A stretch of 64,000 nt of DNA from CAYTIB01 sp964437725 (lineage in GTDB: Bacteria > UBA8248 > JACPRG01 > G963555815), in NCBI GenBank assembly GCA_964437725.1, contig CAYTIB010000036.1:1-64000 (forward strand), read 5' to 3'. A program made the translations under genes and the position numbers. Of the stretch, positions 43,715-51,748 are shown piece after piece (position 1 is the first letter of the stretch; every line of letters begins with the position of its first letter). The notes below the pieces were generated by a model. The model did not search any database. It saw only the letters and a list, made by a program, of their open reading frames with translations, and was not told the origin of the DNA.

Positions 43715-44716
43715 CTACACCCGCTCAGGGTCTTCTACAACCGTGTTGCAGAGCTCGCCCAAATGGCTTACCGTGCAACGGATTGCGTCTCCGGGTTTGA
43801 GGTAATAATCCTGTGGGGGATCTCTGAAGGTTGCAACGCCCGAGGGCGTTCCTGTGGAGATGATATCTCCAGCGTTCAGGCCTATTTTGGACCAATGAGA
43901 GATAATCTCAGGAAATTTGAAAAGCATATCTCGGGTATTTCCACTTTGGCGAGGATCAGGCTCGTTATTTACCCAGGTTTCAAGTGTGAGGTTGTTGATG
44001 TCCGGGATTTCGTCAGAGGTAGTCACATAGGGGCCCATGGGGGCGAAACCGTCCAGATTTTTCCCCATAAATAACAATCCAAATTTCATCTCGGCTCGCT
44101 GAATATCTCGTGCACTAATGTCATTATAAATGGTGTAGCCAAATACGTGTTCCATAGCATTTTCGGGTGCAATATCTTTACCCCCTTTCCCAATGACAAT
44201 GGCAATCTCTACCTCATAATCCAGTTCTTGAGTATGACGAGAATGGATAATCGGCGCCTTGTGGCCTGTTATGACGGAGGGAACCTGGGAAAAACCCATC
44301 GGGAATCGGAGTTTGGGGGCGTTGGGATTTTCACCGACATGGTCGTGAAAGTTGAAGCCCATGGCGATAAATTTCCCCGGTTGAGGAACTGGAGCGTGAA
44401 ATCGGACGTTGTCTCCCAGGTGGAGTATCTTAGTCCCTTTTGACCCCTGAAGGGGCGCTCCACTTTCACGTTTGGACTGGATGAGTTCCAGGATTCGCTG
44501 GACGGCGCCTATGGAGGCGTGGCCGCCGCGGATATATCCATAGATACCCTCCCTGGCCCATTTAGTTCGAAGCGCTACGGCTCGGGGATCTCGGTGGTTG
44601 GCTTCGGCTATAGTTAGAGCCAAACTCATGTCGACTACTGTTCTATCCTCTAGGACAAGTCCTATTCGGGGACCAATAGGGTCTTCAGGAAGCGTTTGAA
44701 AAATAGCGAGTTTCAT
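43715..44716 (-). CDS. Fumarylacetoacetate hydrolase family protein
   Basis: This metal-dependent enzyme family covers fumarylpyruvate hydrolases, 2-oxo-hept-3-ene-dioate hydratases and oxaloacetate decarboxylases of aromatic and keto-acid breakdown. The metal site is ELDYEVEIAIVIG (two Glu) and the later Asp in GYTIYNDISARDIQ. DIISTGTPSGVATF is the family C-terminal block. ATG 44716 is chosen because GGAGAG lies just upstream; residues before it in the open frame are unlike the family. Length is 333 residues. It is monocistronic on the minus strand, and the substrate is unclear. Confidence 0.9.
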   Translation of the reverse strand: MKLAIFQTLPEDPIGPRIGLVLEDRTVVDMSLALTIAEANHRDPRAVALRTKWAREGIYGYIRGGHASIGAVQRILELIQSKRESGAPLQGSKGTKILHLGDNVRFHAPVPQPGKFIAMGFNFHDHVGENPNAPKLRFPMGFSQVPSVITGHKAPIIHSRHTQELDYEVEIAIVIGKGGKDIAPENAMEHVFGYTIYNDISARDIQRAEMKFGLLFMGKNLDGFAPMGPYVTTSDEIPDINNLTLETWVNNEPDPRQSGNTRDMLFKFPEIISHWSKIGLNAGDIISTGTPSGVATFRDPPQDYYLKPGDAIRCTVSHLGELCNTVVEDPERV

Positions 44717-44919
44717 ACTCTCTCCGATTCTCTGTAGCCTCGGTGGGCGCAAACTTAAATTTTCAAAGCTCGAAACAATTGATAGACTTAACCGGCCTAT
44801 CCGGTCTATTCGGATTTAAATGGTCTTGACAGGACGAAAACATTCTGTTTCTTTATTGCCTTAGCTCGGAGGCAATTTGCCACCGAAGGAAGCTGTGTAC
44901 CTATCGTTAAGGATCCGAA

Positions 44920-45051
44920 ATGCAATATTTTGCTGAGGGTGAACCCGAAGAATCAAAGAGGCGGCATCTTTGGTGGCATGGTTGCGCTGTCAGGATTGGC
45001 CTTGGCCTGTCCTTAGTGCTCGCCGTCTCTTCCTGGATGTTGTTCGGTTAA
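44920..45051 (+). CDS. Small membrane protein, 43 aa (hypothetical)
   Basis: An ATG with AAGGA seven bases upstream opens 43 codons: a charged N-terminal half (EGEPEESKRR) and a C-terminal hydrophobic helix (about 25-42, IGLGLSLVLAVSSWMLF). The last 39 bases overlap the 3' end of the convergent Mrr-like gene. A TTGACA at 44826 could mark its promoter, but no good -10 is correctly spaced. I do not recognise a family. Confidence 0.4.
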   Translation: MQYFAEGEPEESKRRHLWWHGCAVRIGLGLSLVLAVSSWMLFG

Positions 45052-45558
45052 TCCTGTCTCTAGTGTAATGATTTGGTGCTCTTCTAAAAGGTTCGTTAGC
45101 CTGTCTCGATTGATGAGCTCAACAGGTGCACCCTCCAGGATTTTATCCACCTCCTGAGAGAAGTAGCCCGTTGTGATAAAAATCCCCTTCATAGCTTGTT
45201 CCTGATGCACAGCGCTACTGAGTCCAATTACCGAAGCAGAATCCACAATTTGGTCCATTGGCGAAAGAACTCCATTAACAAGGTAAGTTCCTCCCAAAAT
45301 GGGATGCTCCATCAAGGCCGTAATGTCCACATTCCCTGCTACAGACATTTCGACTGACGTTACCTGAAGGCCTAGGGCTTCGACGAGGTCCACACATATT
45401 TCTTTGAACTCTTCTGGAGGCAACTCTTCGATAGCGGAGCCTTGTACTGGGTCTTGCTGATAATACGCCTTCTCCATAGCGATTGGAGCTGAGGAGCGTT
45501 TGAGAAGAAATATCAAAACAAAACCTAGAATCGTGGATATTGTTATGATGACTACCAT
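45013..45558 (-). CDS. Membrane-anchored Mrr-like restriction endonuclease fold protein, probably catalytically dead
   Basis: An N-terminal membrane helix (residues 1-20, VVIITISTILGFVLIFLL) precedes a domain resembling the Mrr/PD-(D/E)xK fold: LPPEEFKEICVDLVEALGL, then VDITALMEH, and GIFITTGYFSQEV followed by VELINRDRLTNLLEEH, which matches the Mrr C-terminal pattern. The usual second catalytic strand (Gln-x-Lys) reads YLVNG here, so the nuclease site is lost. Length is 181 residues. Mrr proteins cut modified DNA; a membrane-tethered inactive form suggests another role such as binding or sensing. Confidence 0.65.
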   Translation of the reverse strand: MVVIITISTILGFVLIFLLKRSSAPIAMEKAYYQQDPVQGSAIEELPPEEFKEICVDLVEALGLQVTSVEMSVAGNVDITALMEHPILGGTYLVNGVLSPMDQIVDSASVIGLSSAVHQEQAMKGIFITTGYFSQEVDKILEGAPVELINRDRLTNLLEEHQIITLETGLTEQHPGRDGEH

Positions 45559-45659
45559 AATCCTCCCCGGTGAAATCGATCAGGGTCACTAATTTCGCTT
45601 TTTACTGAGAACCCTACGTAAACGACAAAATTGCCGCTAGCGGTGTCAAGGAGGCTGTC

Positions 45660-45827
45660 CTACTGCATCATTTCGTCGTAGACTTGGTCCTTCTCATTTT
45701 TTTTAATGAGCTTGTCATTGTGAAAAGCTTGTTTGAGAGAGATCCAGCACGCAACGAAGACGATAACCAACATTCCCGTAATTGGTATATTATCGGGCTT
45801 CAATAGGATTTCTAGAAACTGTTCCAT
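45660..45827 (-). CDS. Small membrane protein, 55 aa
   Basis: ATG 45827, with AAGGGAA ten bases upstream, starts a 55-residue protein: MEQFLEILLKPDNIPITGM, one membrane helix (about 15-32), then a polar tail rich in Lys, Asn and Asp ending DQVYDEMMQ. The pattern "KPDNIPI-GM" followed by a helix and a charged, repeat-free tail resembles small hypothetical proteins I associate with respiratory-type loci of deltaproteobacteria-like genomes, from memory only. It is divergent from the ferredoxin gene. Confidence 0.65.
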   Translation of the reverse strand: MEQFLEILLKPDNIPITGMLVIVFVACWISLKQAFHNDKLIKKNEKDQVYDEMMQ

Positions 45828-45904
45828 AGTTTTTATTCCCTTCTTCGATTACTCCACATCAATATGTACCGGTTGGGGACAGCCGGTCAAGTTCGCATTC
45901 TACG

Positions 45905-45933
45905 TTGACACACCCTCAGACGGTTTCTATACT
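45905..45933 (+). promoter_or_regulatory. Sigma-70-type promoter of the ferredoxin gene
   Basis: TTGACA (45905-45910) and TATACT (45928-45933) are separated by exactly 17 bases, the best housekeeping promoter match noticed in the window. Transcription would begin near 45940, leaving about 74 bases of leader before the ferredoxin ATG at 46014. Confidence 0.75.
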
Positions 45934-46013
45934 CATTTTAACTAGGCGGAGGCGTGTGGGCAAATTGTGTGCCCAACCGTAAGAACCAGAGTTGAATAGT
46001 ATAAGAGAAAATA

Positions 46014-46469
46014 ATGGCCCATTATATTGCAGACACCTGTATCGGATGCAGTATCTGCGAGGTTAAGTGCCCGACAGATGCTATCAGTGGTCGTAGAGAC
46101 CAGCTTTATGTCATAGATCCAAACCTCTGTATCGACTGTGATGTCTGCGGTCGTCATTGTCCAGTTGAGTGCATCTTGGATGAAAATGGAAAGATTATTC
46201 CAAGAATTCGGCCTAAGGAGATGCCGAAGGCAGTGGTTATCGAAGAATTATGCAACGGTTGCAACTACTGTGTGGAGATTTGCCCGTTCGATTGTATTAG
46301 TCTGGAAGACGCCGAAGGTTGGGAAGACCTCCAGGTGTTGGCCAAGGTCCACGAAAAGGAATGTGTTGGCTGTCAGCTCTGCGAAGCCTTCTGTGACAAG
46401 GAGGCCATTGTTGTCCCTCTGCCTGAGGGAAAAACAAAACTGGAGTTCGTACTGGGGCACTATACCTGA
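46014..46469 (+). CDS. Ferredoxin with four CxxCxxC motifs (up to four [4Fe-4S] clusters)
   Basis: This is an iron-sulfur electron carrier of 151 residues with four Cys motifs: CIGCSICEVKCP, CIDCDVCGRHCP, CNGCNYCVEICP and CVGCQLCEAFCD. This looks like two two-cluster ferredoxin units in tandem, joined by a loop of about 30 residues (residues 52-80). There is no export signal. ATG 46014 begins MAHYIADTCIGC, like ordinary bacterial ferredoxins. It has a near-consensus promoter and its own terminator, so it is probably well expressed. It could serve the KorAB oxidoreductase 3 kb away; that is an inference. Confidence 0.9.
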   Translation: MAHYIADTCIGCSICEVKCPTDAISGRRDQLYVIDPNLCIDCDVCGRHCPVECILDENGKIIPRIRPKEMPKAVVIEELCNGCNYCVEICPFDCISLEDAEGWEDLQVLAKVHEKECVGCQLCEAFCDKEAIVVPLPEGKTKLEFVLGHYT

Positions 46470-46519
46470 GACTGCTTCCGTGTGATTGGTACACGTTGGA
46501 TAGTGGTGTCGGATTCCGA

Positions 46520-46564
46520 ATAAGCCCAAGGGTCCCGCCGTTTGCCCTTGGGCTTATCTTTTTG
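46520..46564 (+). terminator. Rho-independent terminator after the ferredoxin gene
   Basis: A 13-base perfect stem, ATAAGCCCAAGGG (46520-46532) with CCCTTGGGCTTAT (46545-46557), is followed by CTTTTTGT. It ends the single-gene ferredoxin transcript. Confidence 0.85.
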
Positions 46565-46591
46565 TCCTGAAGGTAAACAGGGAGAAGTGGG

Positions 46592-48082
46592 GTGAAATTA
46601 CTCCTACCCCGACGGCTTGTTAGCGGGCTCATGTGGTTCGTCATGCTATGGGTTCTGGTTGCATGCTCTCCTCTGGTTCCGCCCCCCCCACCTCTCACCC
46701 GCAGTGAGTTTACGCCCTTACCCCAAGGCTTCGCTGAGTTAGCAACGAAACTCCGCCCTTCTGTTGTTCACATAAGTGCAGAGCATGTGGAAAACTCGGC
46801 TCGAATCGGTCAGAAATCAGGAGGATTAACCACGGATCTACGCGATTTTTTTGGAAGGTTTTTTGGATCTCAAGGTGAGGCGGCTCCTCTAAGTGGTTTA
46901 GCAGAAACAGAATCTAGAGGAGATGGAAGAGGGACTGGTTTTCTAATCGGAACCAAAGGCGAGATTCTCACTAATCATCACGTTGTTGAAGGGGCCAAAC
47001 GAATCCGTGTTCGTTTATACAAGGGTGAATGGTTAGATGCCCGTTTGGTTGGTGCGGACCCCTACACAGATCTAGCACTTCTCGAAATCAACTCTAAGGG
47101 ACCTTGGTTCGGTGCACCATTAGGAGATTCCTTGAAGACTCGGGTTGGTGAGTGGGTTTTAGCAATTGGTAACCCATATGGGTTGGAGGAAACGGAAACG
47201 GCCGGAATATTAAGTGCTAAGGGCCGGACTCTTGAGGCCCCGGAACTTAGTGCTTTTCTTCAAACGGACGCTCCCATCCATCGAGGGAACAGTGGTGGGC
47301 CACTACTTAACATTCGTGGAGAAGTTATAGGTGTGAACACTGCTGTAGTTGTTGGTGCGGCCGGGATCGGTTTCGCTATTCCGATCAATTTAGTTCGCCG
47401 GCTTCTTCCAAACCTTCGGCGTTTTGGACGAGTCCGTCGTGGATGGATAGGCGTGTCGATTCAGGACATTGGCCCGAAATTAGGTCGATACTTTAAAATT
47501 TCTGGAAGTGGTGGAGTTTTGGTCACCCACGTTCAGGGGCAAGGGCCGGCTGGGAAAGCAGGTGTGCGACCAGGGGACATAATCGTCTCGATGGAGGGAG
47601 TTAAGCTCAAGGATACGCAAGGTTTCGGCCGTATTTTAGAGCGTGCCCAAATTGGAACTCCGACGGAACTTGAGCTTTTACGAGGTGGAAAAATTTTGAG
47701 AGTGAAGGCAATGGTTCGTGAGCTTCAAGAACTCTCGCATGTTCCCGGCATCCGAGGGAATTCCAGTAAGCTTTTGTACCCACCTTTGGGTATGCTTCTG
47801 AAGCCCCTTACACCTTTATTGGCAGGTCGTATGGGAATAGACGACCCAGCGGGGCTTCTGGTCGAGAAAGTTGAACTTGAAGGACCGGCAGATCGGGCAG
47901 GGATTCGGCGAGGTGATATAGTTCGTTCGATTAACATGCAGGCAGTTCGCTCTAAACGCGGCGTTCAGGACGTTCTTCACACCCTAAAAGAAAAGCAGAT
48001 ATTGTTTTTAATACAGAGGGAAGATCGTCGATTTTTTCTCCTCCTTAGGCATCGAGCCAACCAAGGCAGTTCTCAAAAATGA
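46592..48082 (+). CDS. HtrA-type serine protease, predicted lipoprotein
   Basis: This is the third HtrA/DegP-like protease of the window. A lipobox (VLVAC, Cys 25) follows a hydrophobic signal, so the protein is probably lipid-anchored, with a Pro-rich stretch after the Cys. The triad is His 130 (TNHHVV), Asp 160 (YTDLALL) and Ser 234 (HRGNSGGP). Two PDZ domains follow; the second includes LEGPADRAGIRRGDIVRSIN. Length is 496 residues. GTG 46592 has GGGAG nearby upstream. It is only distantly similar to the tandem pair at 14-17 kb. Confidence 0.9.
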   Translation: MKLLLPRRLVSGLMWFVMLWVLVACSPLVPPPPPLTRSEFTPLPQGFAELATKLRPSVVHISAEHVENSARIGQKSGGLTTDLRDFFGRFFGSQGEAAPLSGLAETESRGDGRGTGFLIGTKGEILTNHHVVEGAKRIRVRLYKGEWLDARLVGADPYTDLALLEINSKGPWFGAPLGDSLKTRVGEWVLAIGNPYGLEETETAGILSAKGRTLEAPELSAFLQTDAPIHRGNSGGPLLNIRGEVIGVNTAVVVGAAGIGFAIPINLVRRLLPNLRRFGRVRRGWIGVSIQDIGPKLGRYFKISGSGGVLVTHVQGQGPAGKAGVRPGDIIVSMEGVKLKDTQGFGRILERAQIGTPTELELLRGGKILRVKAMVRELQELSHVPGIRGNSSKLLYPPLGMLLKPLTPLLAGRMGIDDPAGLLVEKVELEGPADRAGIRRGDIVRSINMQAVRSKRGVQDVLHTLKEKQILFLIQREDRRFFLLLRHRANQGSSQK

Positions 48083-48252
48083 ATATGAAGCAACGCTAAT
48101 CTTTTCCCTGCGCCCGAGGAAAACAGCTCTACTACTGCAGGTATTATTTTTAAAGGTTGCAATGATTTGACAGGACCTTTTTCGGCTCTGCGTTGTTTTG
48201 ATGCCGTGTTTGGTTTGAATTTTATAATTTCAAGTTTGGTTGGGGCTTTAAG

Positions 48253-49995
48253 TTGCTTAACACGAAAATCGCTGAAATATTCGAGGCCATCGGGAACCTC
48301 CTGGAGATCAAAGGAGAGAACCATTTTCGGATCATGGCATATCGCCGTGCAGGGCAGATCCTCCGAGATCTTTCGGAACCCATTGAAGCTGTGGCTGAGC
48401 GCAACGAGCTAGATTCTATTACTGGGATAGGAGAAGATCTGGCTCAGAAAATCCGTGACTACATCAATACGCGAGAAATAAAACAGTATGAAATATTAAG
48501 AGCCGAGCTTCCTGAAGGGATTCTGGATCTTCTGCGTATTCCCGGTGTAGGTCCGAAAACCATTGCTTTGTTTTATAACGAACTGGGTGTAGGAAGTATT
48601 GATGAACTTCTGGTTTCGATCAGAGACGGAAATCTAAGTAAACTTCCCGGCATCAAGGGAAAAACTGTCGAAAACATCCGTAAAGGCCTAGCGTTTATTG
48701 CCTCCAGTGACGGCCGCAATTTGCTGGGCGATGTTCTACCTTTGATTGATGATTTGATTCGGGCCTTGAGGAGGATATCTGGCATTAAACGAGCAGAGGT
48801 GGCCGGATCCCTCCGCCGCATGCAAGAGACTATTGGCGACGTGGATATCCTGGCTACTATCAAACCGAAGATCAAGGGGAAGGAAGTTATCGAGTTGTTC
48901 ACAGAGCTCCCCCAAGTAGCGAAGGTTCTTGCCCGAGGGAATACGAAAGGTAGTGTTCTCTTAAACAACGGGTTTCAGGTAGACCTCCGCGTCGTGTCTG
49001 AGGATGAATTTGGCTCAGCCATGCAATATTTCACTGGTTCGAAGGCGCATAATGTCAAGATTCGAGGATTGGCCCGTAAGTTGGGACTGAAGATCAACGA
49101 GTATGGTGTTTTTAAGGGGAAAAAGAAAATTGCCGGCAAGACAGAAGAGGAGGTATATGCTACCCTCGGGCTTCCCCATTTTGAGCCGGAACTCCGAGAG
49201 GATCGAGGAGAAATTGAAGCAGCCTACCTCGGACAATCAAAGAGAGGAAAACTTCCAAGCCTTGTTAAGCTCAAGGATATTAAGGGCGAGATTCATGTTC
49301 ATACCGAATGGAGTGACGGAGTAGGTACTATCGAGGAGGTGGCACTTCAAGCTAAAGCTGCAGGCTGTGAATATGTGGCACATACTGACCATTCGATTAC
49401 GGAACGTATTGCTAACGGTCTTAGTATTGATCGGATGTGGAAGAAGATCGAAGAAATCGATGCTCTTAATAAGAAAGGAATAGGTATCGAAATTCTTAAA
49501 GCTGCCGAGGTTGACATTCTTTCGGATGGAAAACTTGATTATCCTGACGATTTGCTTGATGCCCTTGATGTAGTGGTAGCATCTATTCATAGTGGATTCA
49601 AGCAGAAATCTGACAAGATGACAGGACGCATTGTAGATGCCCTGAACCATCCTCGCGTGCATGTTCTTGCCCATCCCACGGGACGGTTACTGAATTCTAG
49701 GGAGCCTTTTGCGGTAGATCTCGATACCGTTATGGCCACGGCAGTGGAGAATGGAGTTGCATTAGAGATTAATGGCTCTTATCAAAGACTGGATTTGTCG
49801 GATGTCCATGCTCGAAGGGCATTGGAGCTCGGCGCGATTTTTTGTCTTTCCACCGACGCTCACCGGTTGGCGGCTGTTGGACGGTTTGAGTTGGCGGTGG
49901 CTACTGCCCGGCGTGCTTGGATCAAGAAGTCAGACGTTCTGAACACAAAACCGCTAACATCCTTCAAGACTTGGCTTGCTCAGAGGCGAGACTAA
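48253..49995 (+). CDS. polX: DNA polymerase X family protein with PHP domain
   Basis: This bacterial/archaeal PolX is a gap-filling repair polymerase fused to a PHP phosphoesterase with exonuclease activity. The N-terminal 8-kDa-like and helix-hairpin-helix parts include LRIPGVGPKTIALFY and SKLPGIKGKTVENI. The palm has GSLRRMQETIGDVDIL with catalytic Asp pair, then the third Asp in FQVDLRVV. The C-terminal PHP domain starts EIHVHTEWSDG and ends near STDAHRLAAV. Length is 580 residues. TTG 48253 starts at the family N-terminus. The 170 bases upstream hold nothing recognised. Confidence 0.94.
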   Translation: MLNTKIAEIFEAIGNLLEIKGENHFRIMAYRRAGQILRDLSEPIEAVAERNELDSITGIGEDLAQKIRDYINTREIKQYEILRAELPEGILDLLRIPGVGPKTIALFYNELGVGSIDELLVSIRDGNLSKLPGIKGKTVENIRKGLAFIASSDGRNLLGDVLPLIDDLIRALRRISGIKRAEVAGSLRRMQETIGDVDILATIKPKIKGKEVIELFTELPQVAKVLARGNTKGSVLLNNGFQVDLRVVSEDEFGSAMQYFTGSKAHNVKIRGLARKLGLKINEYGVFKGKKKIAGKTEEEVYATLGLPHFEPELREDRGEIEAAYLGQSKRGKLPSLVKLKDIKGEIHVHTEWSDGVGTIEEVALQAKAAGCEYVAHTDHSITERIANGLSIDRMWKKIEEIDALNKKGIGIEILKAAEVDILSDGKLDYPDDLLDALDVVVASIHSGFKQKSDKMTGRIVDALNHPRVHVLAHPTGRLLNSREPFAVDLDTVMATAVENGVALEINGSYQRLDLSDVHARRALELGAIFCLSTDAHRLAAVGRFELAVATARRAWIKKSDVLNTKPLTSFKTWLAQRRD

Positions 49996-50223
49996 TTATA
50001 TGTGCCAGAATGACCTTGGTTCGAGTTTCTATTGAATGTTATTTATGCTCAAACTTTTTTACTAACATGCCAATGGAGGTTCTCTGTTCGTCGATTTTTT
50101 GCATATCCGGGGAAAAAACGTTAGTTTTATTGAATTCTAAGGAGACGATTTTCCAGAGAAATCCCTTTAAAGGGTTTTTGTTCGTTTTTTTATGTATAGG
50201 GTAATCACCTAAGGAAAATTGCT

Positions 50224-51618
50224 TTGTCGAACAAACTGATAATCGGTGGTGGGACAGTATTAACACTAGATCCAGATCGTCAGATTATAGAAGACGGTGC
50301 TGTAGCTGTCAGGGATGATCGAATCCTAGATGTTGGAAAAACAAAAGAGATACAGAAGGAGCATCCAGAAGCCGAAGTTTTAGATGTCGAGGGTGACATT
50401 ATTATGCCCGGTATTGTAGATGCTCATGTTCACCTAGCCCAAGCTTTGCTCCGAGGTTGTGCGGATGATTTACCCCTTATTCCTTGGCTGACGGAACGTG
50501 TTTGGGTACTCCAGGGTTGCTTTGATGAAGAAGACGGTCGGGTAAGTGCGGAGCTTTGCATGCTGGAGATGCTACGGTCCGGGACGACTGCCTTTATAGA
50601 GACTCTTCTTGCTGGAAGATATGGCCTGGATGGTATTGCCGAAACCGTCGAGCAGAGTGGAATTCGGGCAGGTTTAGCCAAGTCCATTATGGATGTAGCT
50701 ACTTACGCCGAAAGTCCCGTTCCCATGTTCGCGGGTATGATTGAAACTAAAGAGACGACATTTGACGAGGCTCGAGAACTCCATGAAAAATGGCATGGAA
50801 AGGCTGATGGGCGCATTCAGATTTGGTTGGGACCTAGGACCTTAGGGGGCACCACACCAGAATGCCTCAGGGAAGTTGCAGCCCTGGCTCATGAGCTTGA
50901 CATCCGGATGAATATCCATTTTTGTGAAGTGCCTGAGGATGTGAAATTTTTCCGCGAACAATACGGAAAACGACCTACGGAACTTTTTGAAGAACTGGGG
51001 CTTTTAGGGCCAAATATGATGCTCATCCACTGTGTTTGGCTTGACGAAGAGGATATTAATACCATCGCAAGAACTGGGACTCATGTTGTGCACAACCCAG
51101 CATCCAACGCCAAACTAGGCTCTGGTTTTGCCCCTGTAGATAAGATGCTGAGAGCAGGAGTCAATGTTGCTATTGGATGCGATGGAGGGCCAAGCGACAA
51201 TAATTATGACATGGTTTTAGAGATGCGATGGGCCTCTTACCTTCAAAAAGTTAACCGGTTAGACCCGACCCTGTTACCTGCGGAAACCGTTCTTGAAATG
51301 GCGACTCTTGGTGGGGCTCGGGCTATGGGTTTAGAGGACGATATTGGTTCACTGGAGATAGGAAAAAAGGCCGACGTGGTTGTTTTGGATGTTCACCGGC
51401 CCCACATTGTCCCGTGCCCGGACCCTGTATCGGCTGTGGTGTGTGCGGCACGAGGGGATGATGTGCAACATGTGTTGATCGATGGTAAGTGGGTTGTGCA
51501 AGACGAGAAGGTTCTAACCCTGAACGAAGAAGATGTTTTGAAAAGAGCTTCGGGTCGAGCTAAAGGACTCTATGAAAGGGCGGGGATCAAGATTCAGCCG
51601 AGGTGGCCGGTGATTTAA
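50224..51618 (+). CDS. Amidohydrolase (TrzA/SsnA/S-adenosylhomocysteine deaminase-like)
   Basis: This metal-dependent deaminase or chlorohydrolase-type enzyme belongs to the cytosine deaminase/AtzB-TrzA group. Metal ligands are DAHVHLAQALLRG, IHFCEV, MLIHCVWLD and GCDGGPSDNN. The N-terminal composite beta domain and C-terminal KKADVVVLD closing strand are typical. Length is 464 residues. TTG 50224 has AAGGAAAA six to eight bases upstream, so the non-ATG start is well supported. The adjacent, convergent nucleobase permease suggests that its substrate is a purine, pyrimidine or related N-heterocycle. Confidence 0.9.
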   Translation: MSNKLIIGGGTVLTLDPDRQIIEDGAVAVRDDRILDVGKTKEIQKEHPEAEVLDVEGDIIMPGIVDAHVHLAQALLRGCADDLPLIPWLTERVWVLQGCFDEEDGRVSAELCMLEMLRSGTTAFIETLLAGRYGLDGIAETVEQSGIRAGLAKSIMDVATYAESPVPMFAGMIETKETTFDEARELHEKWHGKADGRIQIWLGPRTLGGTTPECLREVAALAHELDIRMNIHFCEVPEDVKFFREQYGKRPTELFEELGLLGPNMMLIHCVWLDEEDINTIARTGTHVVHNPASNAKLGSGFAPVDKMLRAGVNVAIGCDGGPSDNNYDMVLEMRWASYLQKVNRLDPTLLPAETVLEMATLGGARAMGLEDDIGSLEIGKKADVVVLDVHRPHIVPCPDPVSAVVCAARGDDVQHVLIDGKWVVQDEKVLTLNEEDVLKRASGRAKGLYERAGIKIQPRWPVI

Positions 51619-51659
51619 AACGATCAACGAGAAGTTTCTATTCTGTTGTTACTAAACAA

Positions 51660-51703
51660 AAAAAGGGAACCCCCCATAACAGCGACAGAGGGGTTCCCTT
51701 TTT
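51660..51703. terminator. Bidirectional terminator between convergent genes
   Basis: AAAAAGGGAACCCC (51660-51673) pairs perfectly with GGGGTTCCCTTTTT (51690-51703). The A-run on one side and T-run on the other let it end both the amidohydrolase transcript and the minus-strand permease transcript. Confidence 0.88.
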
Positions 51704-51748
51704 AGCTTTTGTTAGAGACGGAATAGAACGGTGTGTCCCATCCGGCTT

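Noticed and set aside
50159..50190. CCCTTTAAAGGG followed by T-rich sequence as a terminator after polX
   Set aside because: The palindrome leaves only a three-pair GC stem with a mismatch; too weak to call.
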